Position numbers and translations under genes: made by a program. Shown here piece by piece: positions 16,110-25,023 of a DNA stretch of 64,000 nt. The stretch is from Ilumatobacteraceae bacterium (GTDB lineage Bacteria > Actinomycetota > Acidimicrobiia > Acidimicrobiales > Ilumatobacteraceae): positions 1 to 64,000 of the forward strand of contig JALHOG010000020.1 of assembly GCA_022843125.1 (NCBI GenBank), in the 5' to 3' direction. Numbering within the stretch: position 1 is the stretch's first letter; the number at the start of each line of letters is the position of its first letter. The notes beneath the pieces were generated by a model that saw only the letters and a list, made by a program, of their open reading frames with translations, did not search any database and was not told the origin of the DNA.

Positions 16110-18341
16110 ATGCCGTCGGCCCCCCGAACGACCGTGAGCGCGAACGCGCCCGCCAGGAAACCTCGCACGTGGGTGGGCAAGCCGTCACCGCTCGGCGCCA
16201 CCTACGACGGCACCGGCACCAACTTCGCCCTGTTCTCGTCGGTCGCAGAGGGCGTCGAGCTGTGCCTGTTCGGTGACCCAACCCGCGACGGGCGGGGTGA
16301 CGAGGTCCGCATCGACGTCAACGAGATCGACGGCCACATCTGGCACGTCTACCTGCCCGACGTCCGGCCCGGGCAGCACTACGGCTGGCGTGTCCACGGC
16401 CCCTGGAACCCCGACGCCGGATTGTGGTGCAACTCCTCGAAGCTGCTCATCGACCCGTACGCGAAGGCGATCGAGGGCGAGGTCGACTGGTCCCCGGCGT
16501 GCTTCGGCTACGACCAGGCGGACGCCGACAAGCCCAACCTCGACGACAGCGCTCCGCACGTCCCGCTCGCGGCAGTGAGCGACCCGTTCTTCGACTGGGG
16601 CAACGACCGGCCGCCACGCACCCCGATGCACGAGACCGTGATCTACGAGGCACACGTGCGCGGCCTCACGATGCGGCACCCCGGCATCCCCGACGACCTG
16701 CGCGGCACCTACTCGGCGATCGCGCACCCGGCGATCATCGAGCACCTCGTGAGCCTCGGCGTCACAGCGATCGAGCTGATGCCGGTGCATCAGTTCATCC
16801 ACGATCACCGGCTGCGCGAGCTCGGGCTGCGGAACTACTGGGGCTACAACTCCGTCGCGTTCCTCGCGCCGCACAACGGCTACTCGAACCGGATCGTGGT
16901 CGGGCAGGCCCAGGAGTTCAAGGCGATGGTGAAGGCCCTCCACCGGGCCGGGATCGAGGTGTTCCTCGACGTCGTCTACAACCACACGGCCGAAGGCAAC
17001 CACCTCGGCCCGACGTTGTCGATGCGCGGCATCGACAACCCCGCGTACTACCGCCTCGTCGACGGTGACCCGCGCCACTACCTCGACTTCACGGGCACCG
17101 GCAACAGCATGAACATGCGCCACCCGCACGTGCTGCAGTTGATCATGGACAGCCTGCGGTACTGGCACGTCGAGATGCACGTCGACGGCTTCCGCTTCGA
17201 CCTCGCCTCGGCGCTCGCCCGCGAGCTGTACTCGGTCGACCGGCTGTCGGCGTTCTTCGACCTCGTCCAACAGGACCCCGTGATCTCCCAGGTGAAGCTG
17301 ATCGCCGAGCCCTGGGACGTCGGGGATGGCGGGTACCAGGTCGGGAACTTCCCGCCCCGCTGGTCCGAATGGAACGGTCGCTACCGCGACACCATCCGCG
17401 ACCTGTGGCGCGGTCAGCCGTCGACGCTGAGCGAGTTCGGCTACCGGTTCACCGGCAGCTCCGACCTCTACGAGGCCGCCACCCGCAAGCCCACGGCGTC
17501 GATCAACTTCGTCACGTGCCACGACGGCTTTCCGCTCGCCGACCTCGTTGCGTACAACGAGAAGCACAACACCGCCAACGGCGAGGGAAACCGTGACGGC
17601 GAGTCGCACAACCGGTCCTGGAACCACGGGGTCGAGGGCCCCACCGACGACCCCGAGATCGCCGATCTGCGCGACCGTCAACGCCGCAACTTCATGGCGA
17701 CGCTGATGCTGTCCCAGGGTGTGCCGATGATCTCGGGCGGCGACGAGCTCGGCCGGACCCAGGGTGGCAACAACAACGCGTACTGCCAGGACAACGAGAT
17801 CTCGTGGTACGACTGGCTCGACGTCGACGACGAGTTCCTGGCGTGGACCCGCCGCCTCGTCGCGTACCGCAAGGCGCACCCCGTGTTCCGGCGCCGCCGC
17901 TGGTTCCAGGGCCGGCACATCCGCGGGATCGACGAGATGGCGTGGTTCCGCTACGACGGCATCGAGATGAACGACGACGACTGGGAGAACGGCTTCGCGC
18001 GATCGGTCGGTGTCTTCATGAACGGCGACTCGATCCGAGCGACCGACCTGTTCGGTGCACCGATGCGCGACGACACCTTCTTCGTGATCGTCAACGCAAG
18101 TGAGCTCGGCCTTCCGTGGACCATGCCCCCGACGCGGTACGCAGCGCGCTGGGTGGTCGACCTCGACAGCAGCGACGTCGGGGCCGGTACCGAGCAGTTC
18201 GCCCCGCGCCACGTCGACGCCGGCGCCGTGCTCGAGGTCCCCAACCGCTCGCTCACCGTGCTCCGACGGGTGCCGAAACCGTTGCCGCCGCCGGCCGCCC
18301 GCAAGACCACCACGACCCGCAGCCGAGCGACGTCCCGCTGA
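16110..18341 (+). CDS. glgX: Glycogen debranching enzyme
   Basis: 743 residues. An N-terminal CBM48 domain (about 23-120) precedes a GH13 catalytic domain with LDVVYNHTAEGNHLG (region I), VDGFRFDLAS (region II, nucleophile Asp), IAEPWD (region III, acid/base Glu) and FVTCHDGF (region IV). It hydrolyses alpha-1,6 branches of glycogen. The C-terminus ends in a basic threonine/arginine tail. The start fits the CAGAAT box 6 nt upstream. Several sugar-phosphate genes (pgi, pgl) lie close by on the other strand. Confidence 0.95.
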   Translation: MPSAPRTTVSANAPARKPRTWVGKPSPLGATYDGTGTNFALFSSVAEGVELCLFGDPTRDGRGDEVRIDVNEIDGHIWHVYLPDVRPGQHYGWRVHGPWNPDAGLWCNSSKLLIDPYAKAIEGEVDWSPACFGYDQADADKPNLDDSAPHVPLAAVSDPFFDWGNDRPPRTPMHETVIYEAHVRGLTMRHPGIPDDLRGTYSAIAHPAIIEHLVSLGVTAIELMPVHQFIHDHRLRELGLRNYWGYNSVAFLAPHNGYSNRIVVGQAQEFKAMVKALHRAGIEVFLDVVYNHTAEGNHLGPTLSMRGIDNPAYYRLVDGDPRHYLDFTGTGNSMNMRHPHVLQLIMDSLRYWHVEMHVDGFRFDLASALARELYSVDRLSAFFDLVQQDPVISQVKLIAEPWDVGDGGYQVGNFPPRWSEWNGRYRDTIRDLWRGQPSTLSEFGYRFTGSSDLYEAATRKPTASINFVTCHDGFPLADLVAYNEKHNTANGEGNRDGESHNRSWNHGVEGPTDDPEIADLRDRQRRNFMATLMLSQGVPMISGGDELGRTQGGNNNAYCQDNEISWYDWLDVDDEFLAWTRRLVAYRKAHPVFRRRRWFQGRHIRGIDEMAWFRYDGIEMNDDDWENGFARSVGVFMNGDSIRATDLFGAPMRDDTFFVIVNASELGLPWTMPPTRYAARWVVDLDSSDVGAGTEQFAPRHVDAGAVLEVPNRSLTVLRRVPKPLPPPAARKTTTTRSRATSR

Positions 18342-18354
18342 CCGCTGTCGGCGC

Positions 18355-20283
18355 TCAGCCGAGGACGAGCTGCTGGCCCTGCACCGGTTCGGCCGTGAAG
18401 TAACCGGCGACGTCCGCGAGCAGGTGCGCTCCGGTGGACGTGAACAGGCACATCGTCCCGTCTGCGGCGAGCTTGACGGTCGCGAGGTTCGGGTTCGTCT
18501 CGTCGGGCCCGTAGTTGATGTTCGACACCACCGGCATCGACCGGTAGCACGGCCATGCCGTCACGAAGCCGAAGCCGTCGGTCGCAGTCGCGGTCAGGTT
18601 CACGACCACCGCTTCCGCATCCGCGTCGACACCCCCCTCGCCCGCGACCTTCACGCTGATGAACGTGCCGCCCGGCACCTTGGTGATGGTCGTGACGCCC
18701 TGCGCGATGCGCGTGTCCAGGATGCGCTGCGGCGGCAGCTCCACCAGACCAGCGGGCTCATCGACGCCGAACCAGGCCGCGACGTCGGCCAGCACGTCGA
18801 CCTCGCTGAGCGTGTAGATGCAGATCGAGCCGGTCGGCGACAGCTTCGACATCACGAGGTTCGGGATCGACTCGCCTGGGAGGTAATTGACGTTCGACGC
18901 CTCGGGCCGATCCGCTCCGCACGGGTACACCGTCAGGAATCCCGGTGCGACGGCATCCGTCGCCGTGATGTTCAGCGTCACTGCACCCGCAGCAGACGGG
19001 ATGTCCACCAAGCCGTTCCCGGTCACCTGGAGCTCCAGCGTCTGGCCGGCACCCACCTTGCCGGCCGGTGCACCCAGCCCCGCGCGGGTGTCGAGGATCC
19101 GCGTCGGCGTCACGGGGACGGCCTGCAACCCGCCATCGGCTTCGAAGGTGCCGCTCACATCGGCGACGAGGTGCATGGCTGCGATGCCGGACAGACACAC
19201 GGTCCCGCCGGGCCCGAGCTTCGACACGACGAGATTCGGGACGCTGTCGGCCGGGTCGAAGTTGAGGTTCGACACCGTCGGCCGGTCGCCACCACACGGC
19301 CACGCAGCGAGGAAGCCAGCCCGGTCGGGCTCGGTCACCGTGACGTTCAGCACGACCGCCGTGGTGAGCGAACCCACGAGCGACCCGAAGTCGACCTCGA
19401 CCACCTCGTCAGGTGCCACCTTCGCCGTCCCGGGACGCCCGACTCCCGTGCGCGTGTCGAGCACACGGACCGGTGTGATGGCCCGGAGGGACGGTGCGGG
19501 CACCTCGCTCGCCGTATACCTCCACGACGGCGGCAGGTTCGCTGCGTTCGGCCCGGTGGTCGCCAACTCCCCGAGCAGCTTCACGCGCATGTGGACCGGG
19601 CTCCGGACGAACATGCAGATGTCCTCGCCCGGGCCTAGGTCGGCGAACGCGATGTTCGCCACCCGATTCCGGTTGTAGCCGAGATCCGCAACGATCGAGC
19701 CCGGACCGTCGCAGCCGAAGATCTGGACGAACCCTGGGGCACTCGGGTTCAGCGCTTCGAGCGACAGGACGGCCTTGCCACCCGCAGAGAGCTGTGGCGG
19801 CCGAGGGATCCGGACGGTGGAGTCGGGCGTCGCCACGGCGTCGTCGTACACGACGACCGGCGAGGCCAGCGGCACGTACTGCCGCTGGCCGGAGGTGCTC
19901 GGTGTCGAGGCGACCGCGCCGGACACATCGACGACGACGTGAATCGGCACCGTGGACGTGATGCACACCCCTTCGGCAGTCGTGATGCGAGCGGTGTATA
20001 CGTCGGCTCGTTCCACACGGAAGGTCGGATCGTTCCCCGGCGGTGTGCCACACGGGTGCACCGTCGCCGTGCCGGGTCCGATCGCGTCGAGCACGGTGAC
20101 GTTGAGCACACCGGAGCCGAGCGACCTCGTGGTGACTCGAGCGTTCTGTCCGGCGACACGCGTGTCGAGAGTTCGCACCGGGCTCTGCAGCTGCACTCGG
20201 CCGCCGTCCTCGGCGATGGCCGGCACTGCTGCCGCCACCACGAACCCGAACGCCAACGCAGATGCCCACCGTGCCCGCTTCAT
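18355..20283 (-). CDS. Secreted protein of five LDTR-type beta modules
   Basis: 642 residues with an N-terminal signal peptide (basic start, ALAFGFVVAAAVPAIAED). The rest is five modules of about 120 residues, each running R-I/V-LDTR, VVLNVT, PCG, SNxNY, PNLVxxKL and DVxGxF. Modules 3-5 are clear; module 2 is degenerate. Each clear module has a cysteine after the central proline and another in the GxxC strand, so one disulfide per module is likely. The same module forms the C-terminal tails of the two DUF1501 proteins at 55076 and 59123. Function unknown; a cell-surface adhesion or envelope role is inferred. Confidence 0.75.
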   Translation of the reverse strand: MKRARWASALAFGFVVAAAVPAIAEDGGRVQLQSPVRTLDTRVAGQNARVTTRSLGSGVLNVTVLDAIGPGTATVHPCGTPPGNDPTFRVERADVYTARITTAEGVCITSTVPIHVVVDVSGAVASTPSTSGQRQYVPLASPVVVYDDAVATPDSTVRIPRPPQLSAGGKAVLSLEALNPSAPGFVQIFGCDGPGSIVADLGYNRNRVANIAFADLGPGEDICMFVRSPVHMRVKLLGELATTGPNAANLPPSWRYTASEVPAPSLRAITPVRVLDTRTGVGRPGTAKVAPDEVVEVDFGSLVGSLTTAVVLNVTVTEPDRAGFLAAWPCGGDRPTVSNLNFDPADSVPNLVVSKLGPGGTVCLSGIAAMHLVADVSGTFEADGGLQAVPVTPTRILDTRAGLGAPAGKVGAGQTLELQVTGNGLVDIPSAAGAVTLNITATDAVAPGFLTVYPCGADRPEASNVNYLPGESIPNLVMSKLSPTGSICIYTLSEVDVLADVAAWFGVDEPAGLVELPPQRILDTRIAQGVTTITKVPGGTFISVKVAGEGGVDADAEAVVVNLTATATDGFGFVTAWPCYRSMPVVSNINYGPDETNPNLATVKLAADGTMCLFTSTGAHLLADVAGYFTAEPVQGQQLVLG

Positions 20284-20306
20284 GGCGGGCGAACGTATCA
20301 GCGTCG

Positions 20307-21845
20307 TCAGCGGCGGGTGCGGTACCAGGCGATGGCGGCGTTGGTGCTCGGGTCGTGCAGCGACGGGTCGGGTTCGCCGACCAGCTCGGGGGTGATCCGG
20401 TTGGCGAGCTCCTTGCCGAGCTCGACGCCCCACTGGTCGAAGCTGTTGATGCCCCACATCACGCCCTGCACGAACACGATGTGCTCGTAGAGAGCGATCA
20501 GCTGACCGAGCACCGTCGGCGTGAGCCGGTCGGCGAGGATCAGCGTGCTCGGGCGATCGCCCGGGAAGTGCCGGTGCGGCTCGGCGGCGTTCTCCCGGCC
20601 GAACGCCAGCGCCTCGGCCTGCGCGAACAGGTTCGACATGAGCAGGTCGTGGTGCTCGCGGTACGGGTGGTTCGGGGTGGCGAAGCCGATGAAGTCGACC
20701 GGCACCACGCGGGTCCCCTGGTGCAGGAGTTGGTAGAAGGCGTGCTGGCCGTTGGTGCCCGGCTCGCCCCACACGATCGGGCCGGTGTCGCCCGCCACCG
20801 GTGACCCGTCGAGCTGGACCCGCTTGCCGTTCGACTCCATGTCGAGCTGCTGCAGGTAGGCCGCGAATCGTGACAGCTCCTGCGCGTAGGGCAGCACCGC
20901 CTTGGTGGCGTTGCCGAGCACGTTGGTGTGGAGCACCCCGATGAGTGCCAGGACGACCGGCGCGTTGACGGCGAGCGGCGCGGTCCGGAAGTGCTCGTCG
21001 ATCGTGTGGAACCCGTCGAGGAACTCCCGGAACCCGTCGGGCCCGATCAGGATCATCAGCGACAGGCCGATCGCCGAGTCGACCGAGTACCGGCCGCCCA
21101 CCCAGTCCCAGAAGCCGAACATGTTCGCCGTGTCGATACCGAACGCCGACACCTTCTCGGCGTTGGTCGACACGGCGACGAAGTGATCGCGGACGGCATC
21201 GTCGCCGAGCGCGTCGACGAGCCACCTGCGGGCAGTGCGGGCGTTGGTGAGGGTCTCGATCGTGCCGAACGTCTTGGAGGCGACGATGAACAGCGTCGAT
21301 GCCGGATCGAGGTGCTCGAGCACCGTGTGCACGTCGGCCCCGTCGACGTTGGAGACGAAGTGAGCGCGCAGCCGCGGATGTGCGAACGAGTGCAGGGCGA
21401 TGGCGGCCATCGCCGGCCCGAGATCGGAACCGCCGATGCCGATGTTGACGATGTCGGTGATCCGTTCGTCAGCACGCACCCGGTCGGCGAACGCTGCCAT
21501 CGAGTCGAGCACCGCGTGCACGTCGGCGACGACGTCCTGGCCGTCGACCACGAGCTCGGCCGAGCGCGGCAGCCGGAGCGCGGTGTGCAGCACGGCGCGG
21601 TCCTCGGTGACGTTGATGTGCTCGCCGGCGAACATCGCGTCACGTCGCTCGATGACGCCCGTCGCATCGGCCCAGCGGACCAGCGCTCCCATCACGTCGT
21701 CGTCGATCGGCTGCTTCGAATAGTCGATCCGCAGGTCTCCCGCCTCGATGACGTACCGCTCGGCTCGGGCGGGGTCGGCGGTGAACAACTCGGCGAGGGT
21801 GGCTCGGACCACGTTCGTCCGCACGGCGTCGGGGACAGCGCTCAT
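20307..21845 (-). CDS. pgi: Glucose-6-phosphate isomerase
   Basis: 512 residues, complete. Signatures include [13 protein letters not shown] (phosphosugar binding), the [12 protein letters not shown] signature near residue 240, [13 protein letters not shown] and [11 protein letters not shown] with the active-site lysine. It converts glucose 6-phosphate to fructose 6-phosphate. ATG 21845 is supported by TAGCGT 8 nt upstream. It lies 11 bp after the 6-phosphogluconolactonase gene on the same strand. Confidence 0.97.
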   Translation of the reverse strand: MSAVPDAVRTNVVRATLAELFTADPARAERYVIEAGDLRIDYSKQPIDDDVMGALVRWADATGVIERRDAMFAGEHINVTEDRAVLHTALRLPRSAELVVDGQDVVADVHAVLDSMAAFADRVRADERITDIVNIGIGGSDLGPAMAAIALHSFAHPRLRAHFVSNVDGADVHTVLEHLDPASTLFIVASKTFGTIETLTNARTARRWLVDALGDDAVRDHFVAVSTNAEKVSAFGIDTANMFGFWDWVGGRYSVDSAIGLSLMILIGPDGFREFLDGFHTIDEHFRTAPLAVNAPVVLALIGVLHTNVLGNATKAVLPYAQELSRFAAYLQQLDMESNGKRVQLDGSPVAGDTGPIVWGEPGTNGQHAFYQLLHQGTRVVPVDFIGFATPNHPYREHHDLLMSNLFAQAEALAFGRENAAEPHRHFPGDRPSTLILADRLTPTVLGQLIALYEHIVFVQGVMWGINSFDQWGVELGKELANRITPELVGEPDPSLHDPSTNAAIAWYRTRR

Positions 21846-21853
21846 GCGCGGCG

Positions 21854-21859
21854 ACGCTA
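21854..21859 (-). promoter_or_regulatory. Leaderless -10 box for pgi
   Basis: TAGCGT on the minus strand ends 8 nt before the pgi ATG, placing a promoter in the short gap after the pgl stop codon, so pgi can be transcribed on its own. Confidence 0.45.
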
Positions 21860-22525
21860 CACGGACGGGCCGGGAAGCCGTTCCAGCTCGACGCGCGGCG
21901 CAGCGGCCGGATCGAGCACTGCGACGGTCGCCGTCCGGCGCACCCCAGAGATCGGCAGTGAAGGATCGCGGAGCAGCCAGCGCTCCACCATCGGGCGCTT
22001 GGACGCGCCCATGGTGAGCACCAGCCGGGCGCGAGCCGCGTCGACCACGCGGCCGGTCAGGGTCATGCGATCGTGACCGTTGAAGTCGTCGACGAGCTCG
22101 ACCGCCCGGTCGGACGACACCACCGCAGGGCGCCCGGGGGGCCACGACGCGGTGTGGCCGTCGTCGCCGAGCCCGAGATGGACGACGTCGAACCGCTCCG
22201 GCAACCCGGCCGCATAGCGACGGGCGGCGCCTCGCCGATCAGCTGCCGTGACCGGCATCAGGTGCACGCGGCACGGGAGTCCGGCGAGCTGGACTGCGTT
22301 GCGTGCCTCGTGACCGTCGGGCCGGACTCGCTCGTCGACCTGCCACACCTCGACTGCCGACCACGGCACATCGTGCGCCACGAGCGCCGCGATCATCGGC
22401 GGAGCGGTGCTGCCACCGCTCAACGCGAGCGTCGCCGAGCCGCGCCGCCGAACCGCAGCGCGCATCCGCCGTGCGATCCACGCCCCGGCCACTACGGCAG
22501 GATCATCGGCGACGATCAACTCCAT
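21857..22525 (-). CDS. pgl: 6-phosphogluconolactonase
   Basis: 222 residues, DevB/SOL family. [16 protein letters not shown] is the phosphate-binding motif near residue 33, followed by VDERVRPDG and [14 protein letters not shown]. It hydrolyses 6-phosphogluconolactone in the oxidative pentose phosphate pathway. The ATG at 22525 has GACACT 6 nt upstream. Next to pgi, as part of a sugar-phosphate block. Confidence 0.92.
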   Translation of the reverse strand: MELIVADDPAVVAGAWIARRMRAAVRRRGSATLALSGGSTAPPMIAALVAHDVPWSAVEVWQVDERVRPDGHEARNAVQLAGLPCRVHLMPVTAADRRGAARRYAAGLPERFDVVHLGLGDDGHTASWPPGRPAVVSSDRAVELVDDFNGHDRMTLTGRVVDAARARLVLTMGASKRPMVERWLLRDPSLPISGVRRTATVAVLDPAAAPRVELERLPGPSV

Positions 22526-22531
22526 TCGGGC

Positions 22532-22562
22532 AGTGTCGCGCAGCGGGGCGGCGACGTAGCGT
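22532..22562. promoter_or_regulatory. Divergent leaderless promoters, pgl / rarD
   Basis: GACACT (minus, 22537-22532) ends 6 nt before the pgl ATG; TAGCGT (plus, 22557-22562) ends 9 nt before the rarD ATG. Confidence 0.4.
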
Positions 22563-22571
22563 GCCCGAACG

Positions 22572-23477
22572 ATGGATGCCGAGCAACGCCGTGGACTGCA
22601 AGCGGCGCTCCTCGCCTACGTCGGCTGGGGTCTCCTCACCCTGTACTGGAAGCAGCTCAGCGAGTTCGATCCACTCGATCTGGTCGGGTGGCGGGTCTCC
22701 AGCGCCGCCATCATCATGGTCACGTGGCTCGCGATCGCCGGTCGGCTCGGCGAACTCCGCGCCCTGCGCACCGACCGTGGGACCCTGGCGAACGTCGTCG
22801 TTGCGTCGATGCTGCTCACCGTCAACTGGTCGACATACGTGTGGGCGGTCGTGAATGAGCACATCATCGAGACCGCCCTCGGCTATTTCCTGTCTCCACT
22901 CGGCACCATGGCGCTCGGCGTGTTCGTCCTGGGCGAGCGGCTCACCACACTCAAGCGCGCGTCGATCGCCTGTGCCTGCCTGGCGATCGTCGTCCTCACC
23001 TACTCGTACGGCCGGCTGCCGTGGGTGGCGATCCTGCTCGCGACGAGCTGGACGTCGTACGGCTACGTCAAGCGCCGCGTCGCGCTCGATGCAGTCACGA
23101 GCCTCACCGGCGAGCTCCTCGTCCTCATCGTGCCCGCCCTCCTGATCGTGGCGGCCAGCTTCACCCGCGACACCGGCATCCCGAACGTGGCGACCGGCTT
23201 CGACTGGACACTCGTGCTGGGCACCGGCATCATCACCGCCGCCCCGCTCCTGCTGTTCGCGTTCGCCGCCAAGCGGGTGCCATTCACGATCCTCGGGCCC
23301 GCCAACTACCTGATCCCGATCATCAACTTCCTGCTCGGGTGGCTGGCGTTCTCGGAGCCCCTCACGCAGAGCCGGGTGATCGGCTTCGCACTCGTGTGGG
23401 TGGCGCTCGCGCTCGTCACCATCGACACGCTCGGCGGCCCGGCACGACGATCGGTGCGAGCCCTCGCAGCACACTGA
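22572..23477 (+). CDS. rarD: EamA family transporter, RarD type
   Basis: 301 residues with about ten hydrophobic helices. The N-terminus GLQAALLAYVGWGLLTLYWK and the motif ETALGYFLSPLGTMALGV are typical of RarD. It is a drug/metabolite-superfamily permease in the cytoplasmic membrane with unknown substrate. Divergent from pgl and convergent with the TetR gene. Confidence 0.9.
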   Translation: MDAEQRRGLQAALLAYVGWGLLTLYWKQLSEFDPLDLVGWRVSSAAIIMVTWLAIAGRLGELRALRTDRGTLANVVVASMLLTVNWSTYVWAVVNEHIIETALGYFLSPLGTMALGVFVLGERLTTLKRASIACACLAIVVLTYSYGRLPWVAILLATSWTSYGYVKRRVALDAVTSLTGELLVLIVPALLIVAASFTRDTGIPNVATGFDWTLVLGTGIITAAPLLLFAFAAKRVPFTILGPANYLIPIINFLLGWLAFSEPLTQSRVIGFALVWVALALVTIDTLGGPARRSVRALAAH

Positions 23478-23492
23478 CGTCGCCTGACGTCA

Positions 23493-24122
23493 TCACTGGT
23501 CGACCGGCATCAGCGAGCCATCGAGGAACCGCCCGAGCACGGCCACCGCATCGACGTAGCGCTGCGGGTCGCCCGCCGATGCCACCATCCGGGCGAGCCC
23601 GGTGAGCACGGCGCCGAGCATGTCGGCGAGCGCACGCTCGTCGGCGTCGTGGCTCAGTTCGCCCCGACGCACTGCGTCGGCGACCAATCCGCTGAAGAAT
23701 CGCTGGTGGCGGCCGAGCTGGGGCGCCATCAGCTCGAGCAGCTCGGGCTGGCGGCGGGTCTCGTCGGCCACGGCGACCAGGAACCCGGCGATCGAGGGGT
23801 CGGCCGCCTGGAGTTCCCCGGAGCGGTGCAGCACCGCCATGTACCGGTCGACGACATGGTCGTGCTCCGCCGCGACCGACTCGAACTCGGTGTAGATCTG
23901 ATCGACCGTGTCGCGATACACGGCGGCGTACAGCTCAGCCTTCGACGACACGTAGTGGTACAGCGCGCTCGTCGAGATCCCCACGTCATCAGCGATGTGC
24001 CGGTTGGTCGTGGCCCGGAACCCGTCACGCGCGAATCGCTGCCGTGCCGCCACCAGGATCCGCCGCAGCGTCTCGGCCGAGTCGCCTGCGGGCGGCCGGC
24101 CGACTCGACCCGTTGTGCCCAT
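23493..24122 (-). CDS. TetR family transcriptional regulator
   Basis: 209 residues. The N-terminal TetR HTH is complete: ILVAARQRFARDGFRATTNRHIADDVGISTSALYHYVSSK spans about 18-57. The C-terminal ligand domain is helical. The start is taken at ATG 24122; an earlier in-frame ATG at 24143 adds seven residues. Its target is unclear; the divergent DUF305 gene is the nearest candidate. Confidence 0.88.
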   Translation of the reverse strand: MGTTGRVGRPPAGDSAETLRRILVAARQRFARDGFRATTNRHIADDVGISTSALYHYVSSKAELYAAVYRDTVDQIYTEFESVAAEHDHVVDRYMAVLHRSGELQAADPSIAGFLVAVADETRRQPELLELMAPQLGRHQRFFSGLVADAVRRGELSHDADERALADMLGAVLTGLARMVASAGDPQRYVDAVAVLGRFLDGSLMPVDQ

Positions 24123-24221
24123 GCAGGCCGAACCGTATCGCATCGCATCGACAGGTCTGCCGGTGGAGCGGTGCGATCCACTACCGGATCAGCGCGTCGT
24201 CTGGAACCGCCCCACGAGTGG

Positions 24222-24227
24222 CACACT
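24222..24227 (+). promoter_or_regulatory. Leaderless -10 box for the DUF305 gene
   Basis: CACACT ends 6 nt before ATG 24234; no ribosome site is present. Confidence 0.35.
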
Positions 24228-24233
24228 GGGGCG

Positions 24234-24983
24234 ATGGCCCCTTCTGCTGGCGAGCTCCCCGACCTCTCGCTCGACCAACTGATCGAGCTCGAGCGACGCG
24301 CCGCCGAACGCGAGCAGCGCCATGACGGCGGTGGCGGCGCCGACGACCCGGGCGACGATCCAGGCGACGGCTGGGGCGACGACGACGTCGTGCTGCCCTG
24401 GTGGCAGCACCCGATGAACATCGCCACGATGCTCATCGCCGGAGTACTGATCGCCGGGATGATCGGGTGGTTGGTGGGCGACGCCCGATCCCGCCCTCAG
24501 TACGGCATCAACGACGTCGGGTTCCTGCACGACATGCGATACCACCATGAGCAGGCCGTCTACATGAGCTTCGTGTTCCAGGATCTGCCCGACACGAGCC
24601 GAGGGCTCGACGTGGTCGCCGAGTCGATCGTCATGGGTCAGAGCATGGACATCGGCCGCATGATCCAGCTGCTCCGCGAGTTCGGCGAACCGGAAGCCCC
24701 CGACCTGCAGGCGCCGTCGATGGCCTGGATGGGCATGGCGATGCCGATCGACGAGATGCCCGGCCTCGCCAGCGAGGCCGACATCCTCGCGCTGCAGTCG
24801 GCGTCGGGTGCCGAGGCGGACGAACTCTTCGTCGAGTTGATGGTCACCCATCACGAGGGCGGGGTCCACATGGCCGAGTTCGCCGCCGAGAACGCCGACA
24901 ACCCAGAGGTGCGGGCGATGGCACGGTCGATGGCCGAGAGCCAGAGCCACGAGATCGCCGAACTCCTCGATCAGCTCGATTGA
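24234..24983 (+). CDS. DUF305 domain membrane protein
   Basis: 249 residues: an acidic, glycine-rich cytosolic N-terminus (about 1-55), one membrane helix (NIATMLIAGVLIAGMIGWLV, about 62-81), then an extracytoplasmic DUF305 ferritin-like helical domain. The paired motifs FLHDMRYHHEQAVYMS and MVTHHEGGVHMAEF carry the histidines expected to bind metal, and the segment between is methionine rich (MAWMGMAMPIDEM), which suggests copper. A role in metal handling is inferred from the family. Confidence 0.85.
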   Translation: MAPSAGELPDLSLDQLIELERRAAEREQRHDGGGGADDPGDDPGDGWGDDDVVLPWWQHPMNIATMLIAGVLIAGMIGWLVGDARSRPQYGINDVGFLHDMRYHHEQAVYMSFVFQDLPDTSRGLDVVAESIVMGQSMDIGRMIQLLREFGEPEAPDLQAPSMAWMGMAMPIDEMPGLASEADILALQSASGAEADELFVELMVTHHEGGVHMAEFAAENADNPEVRAMARSMAESQSHEIAELLDQLD

Positions 24984-25010
24984 CGACCGGCGGCCGGTGG
25001 TACCCGGCCG

Positions 25011-25016
25011 TACACT
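25011..25016 (+). promoter_or_regulatory. Leaderless -10 box for the metallopeptidase gene
   Basis: TACACT ends exactly 7 nt before GTG 25024, which is followed directly by an in-frame ATG. Confidence 0.5.
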
Positions 25017-25023
25017 CCCCCAG

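Noticed and set aside
20284-21225. Extension of the secreted-protein frame through the pgi gene
   Set aside because: The signal peptide begins at 20283 and the upstream part is arginine-rich antisense-frame sequence inside pgi.
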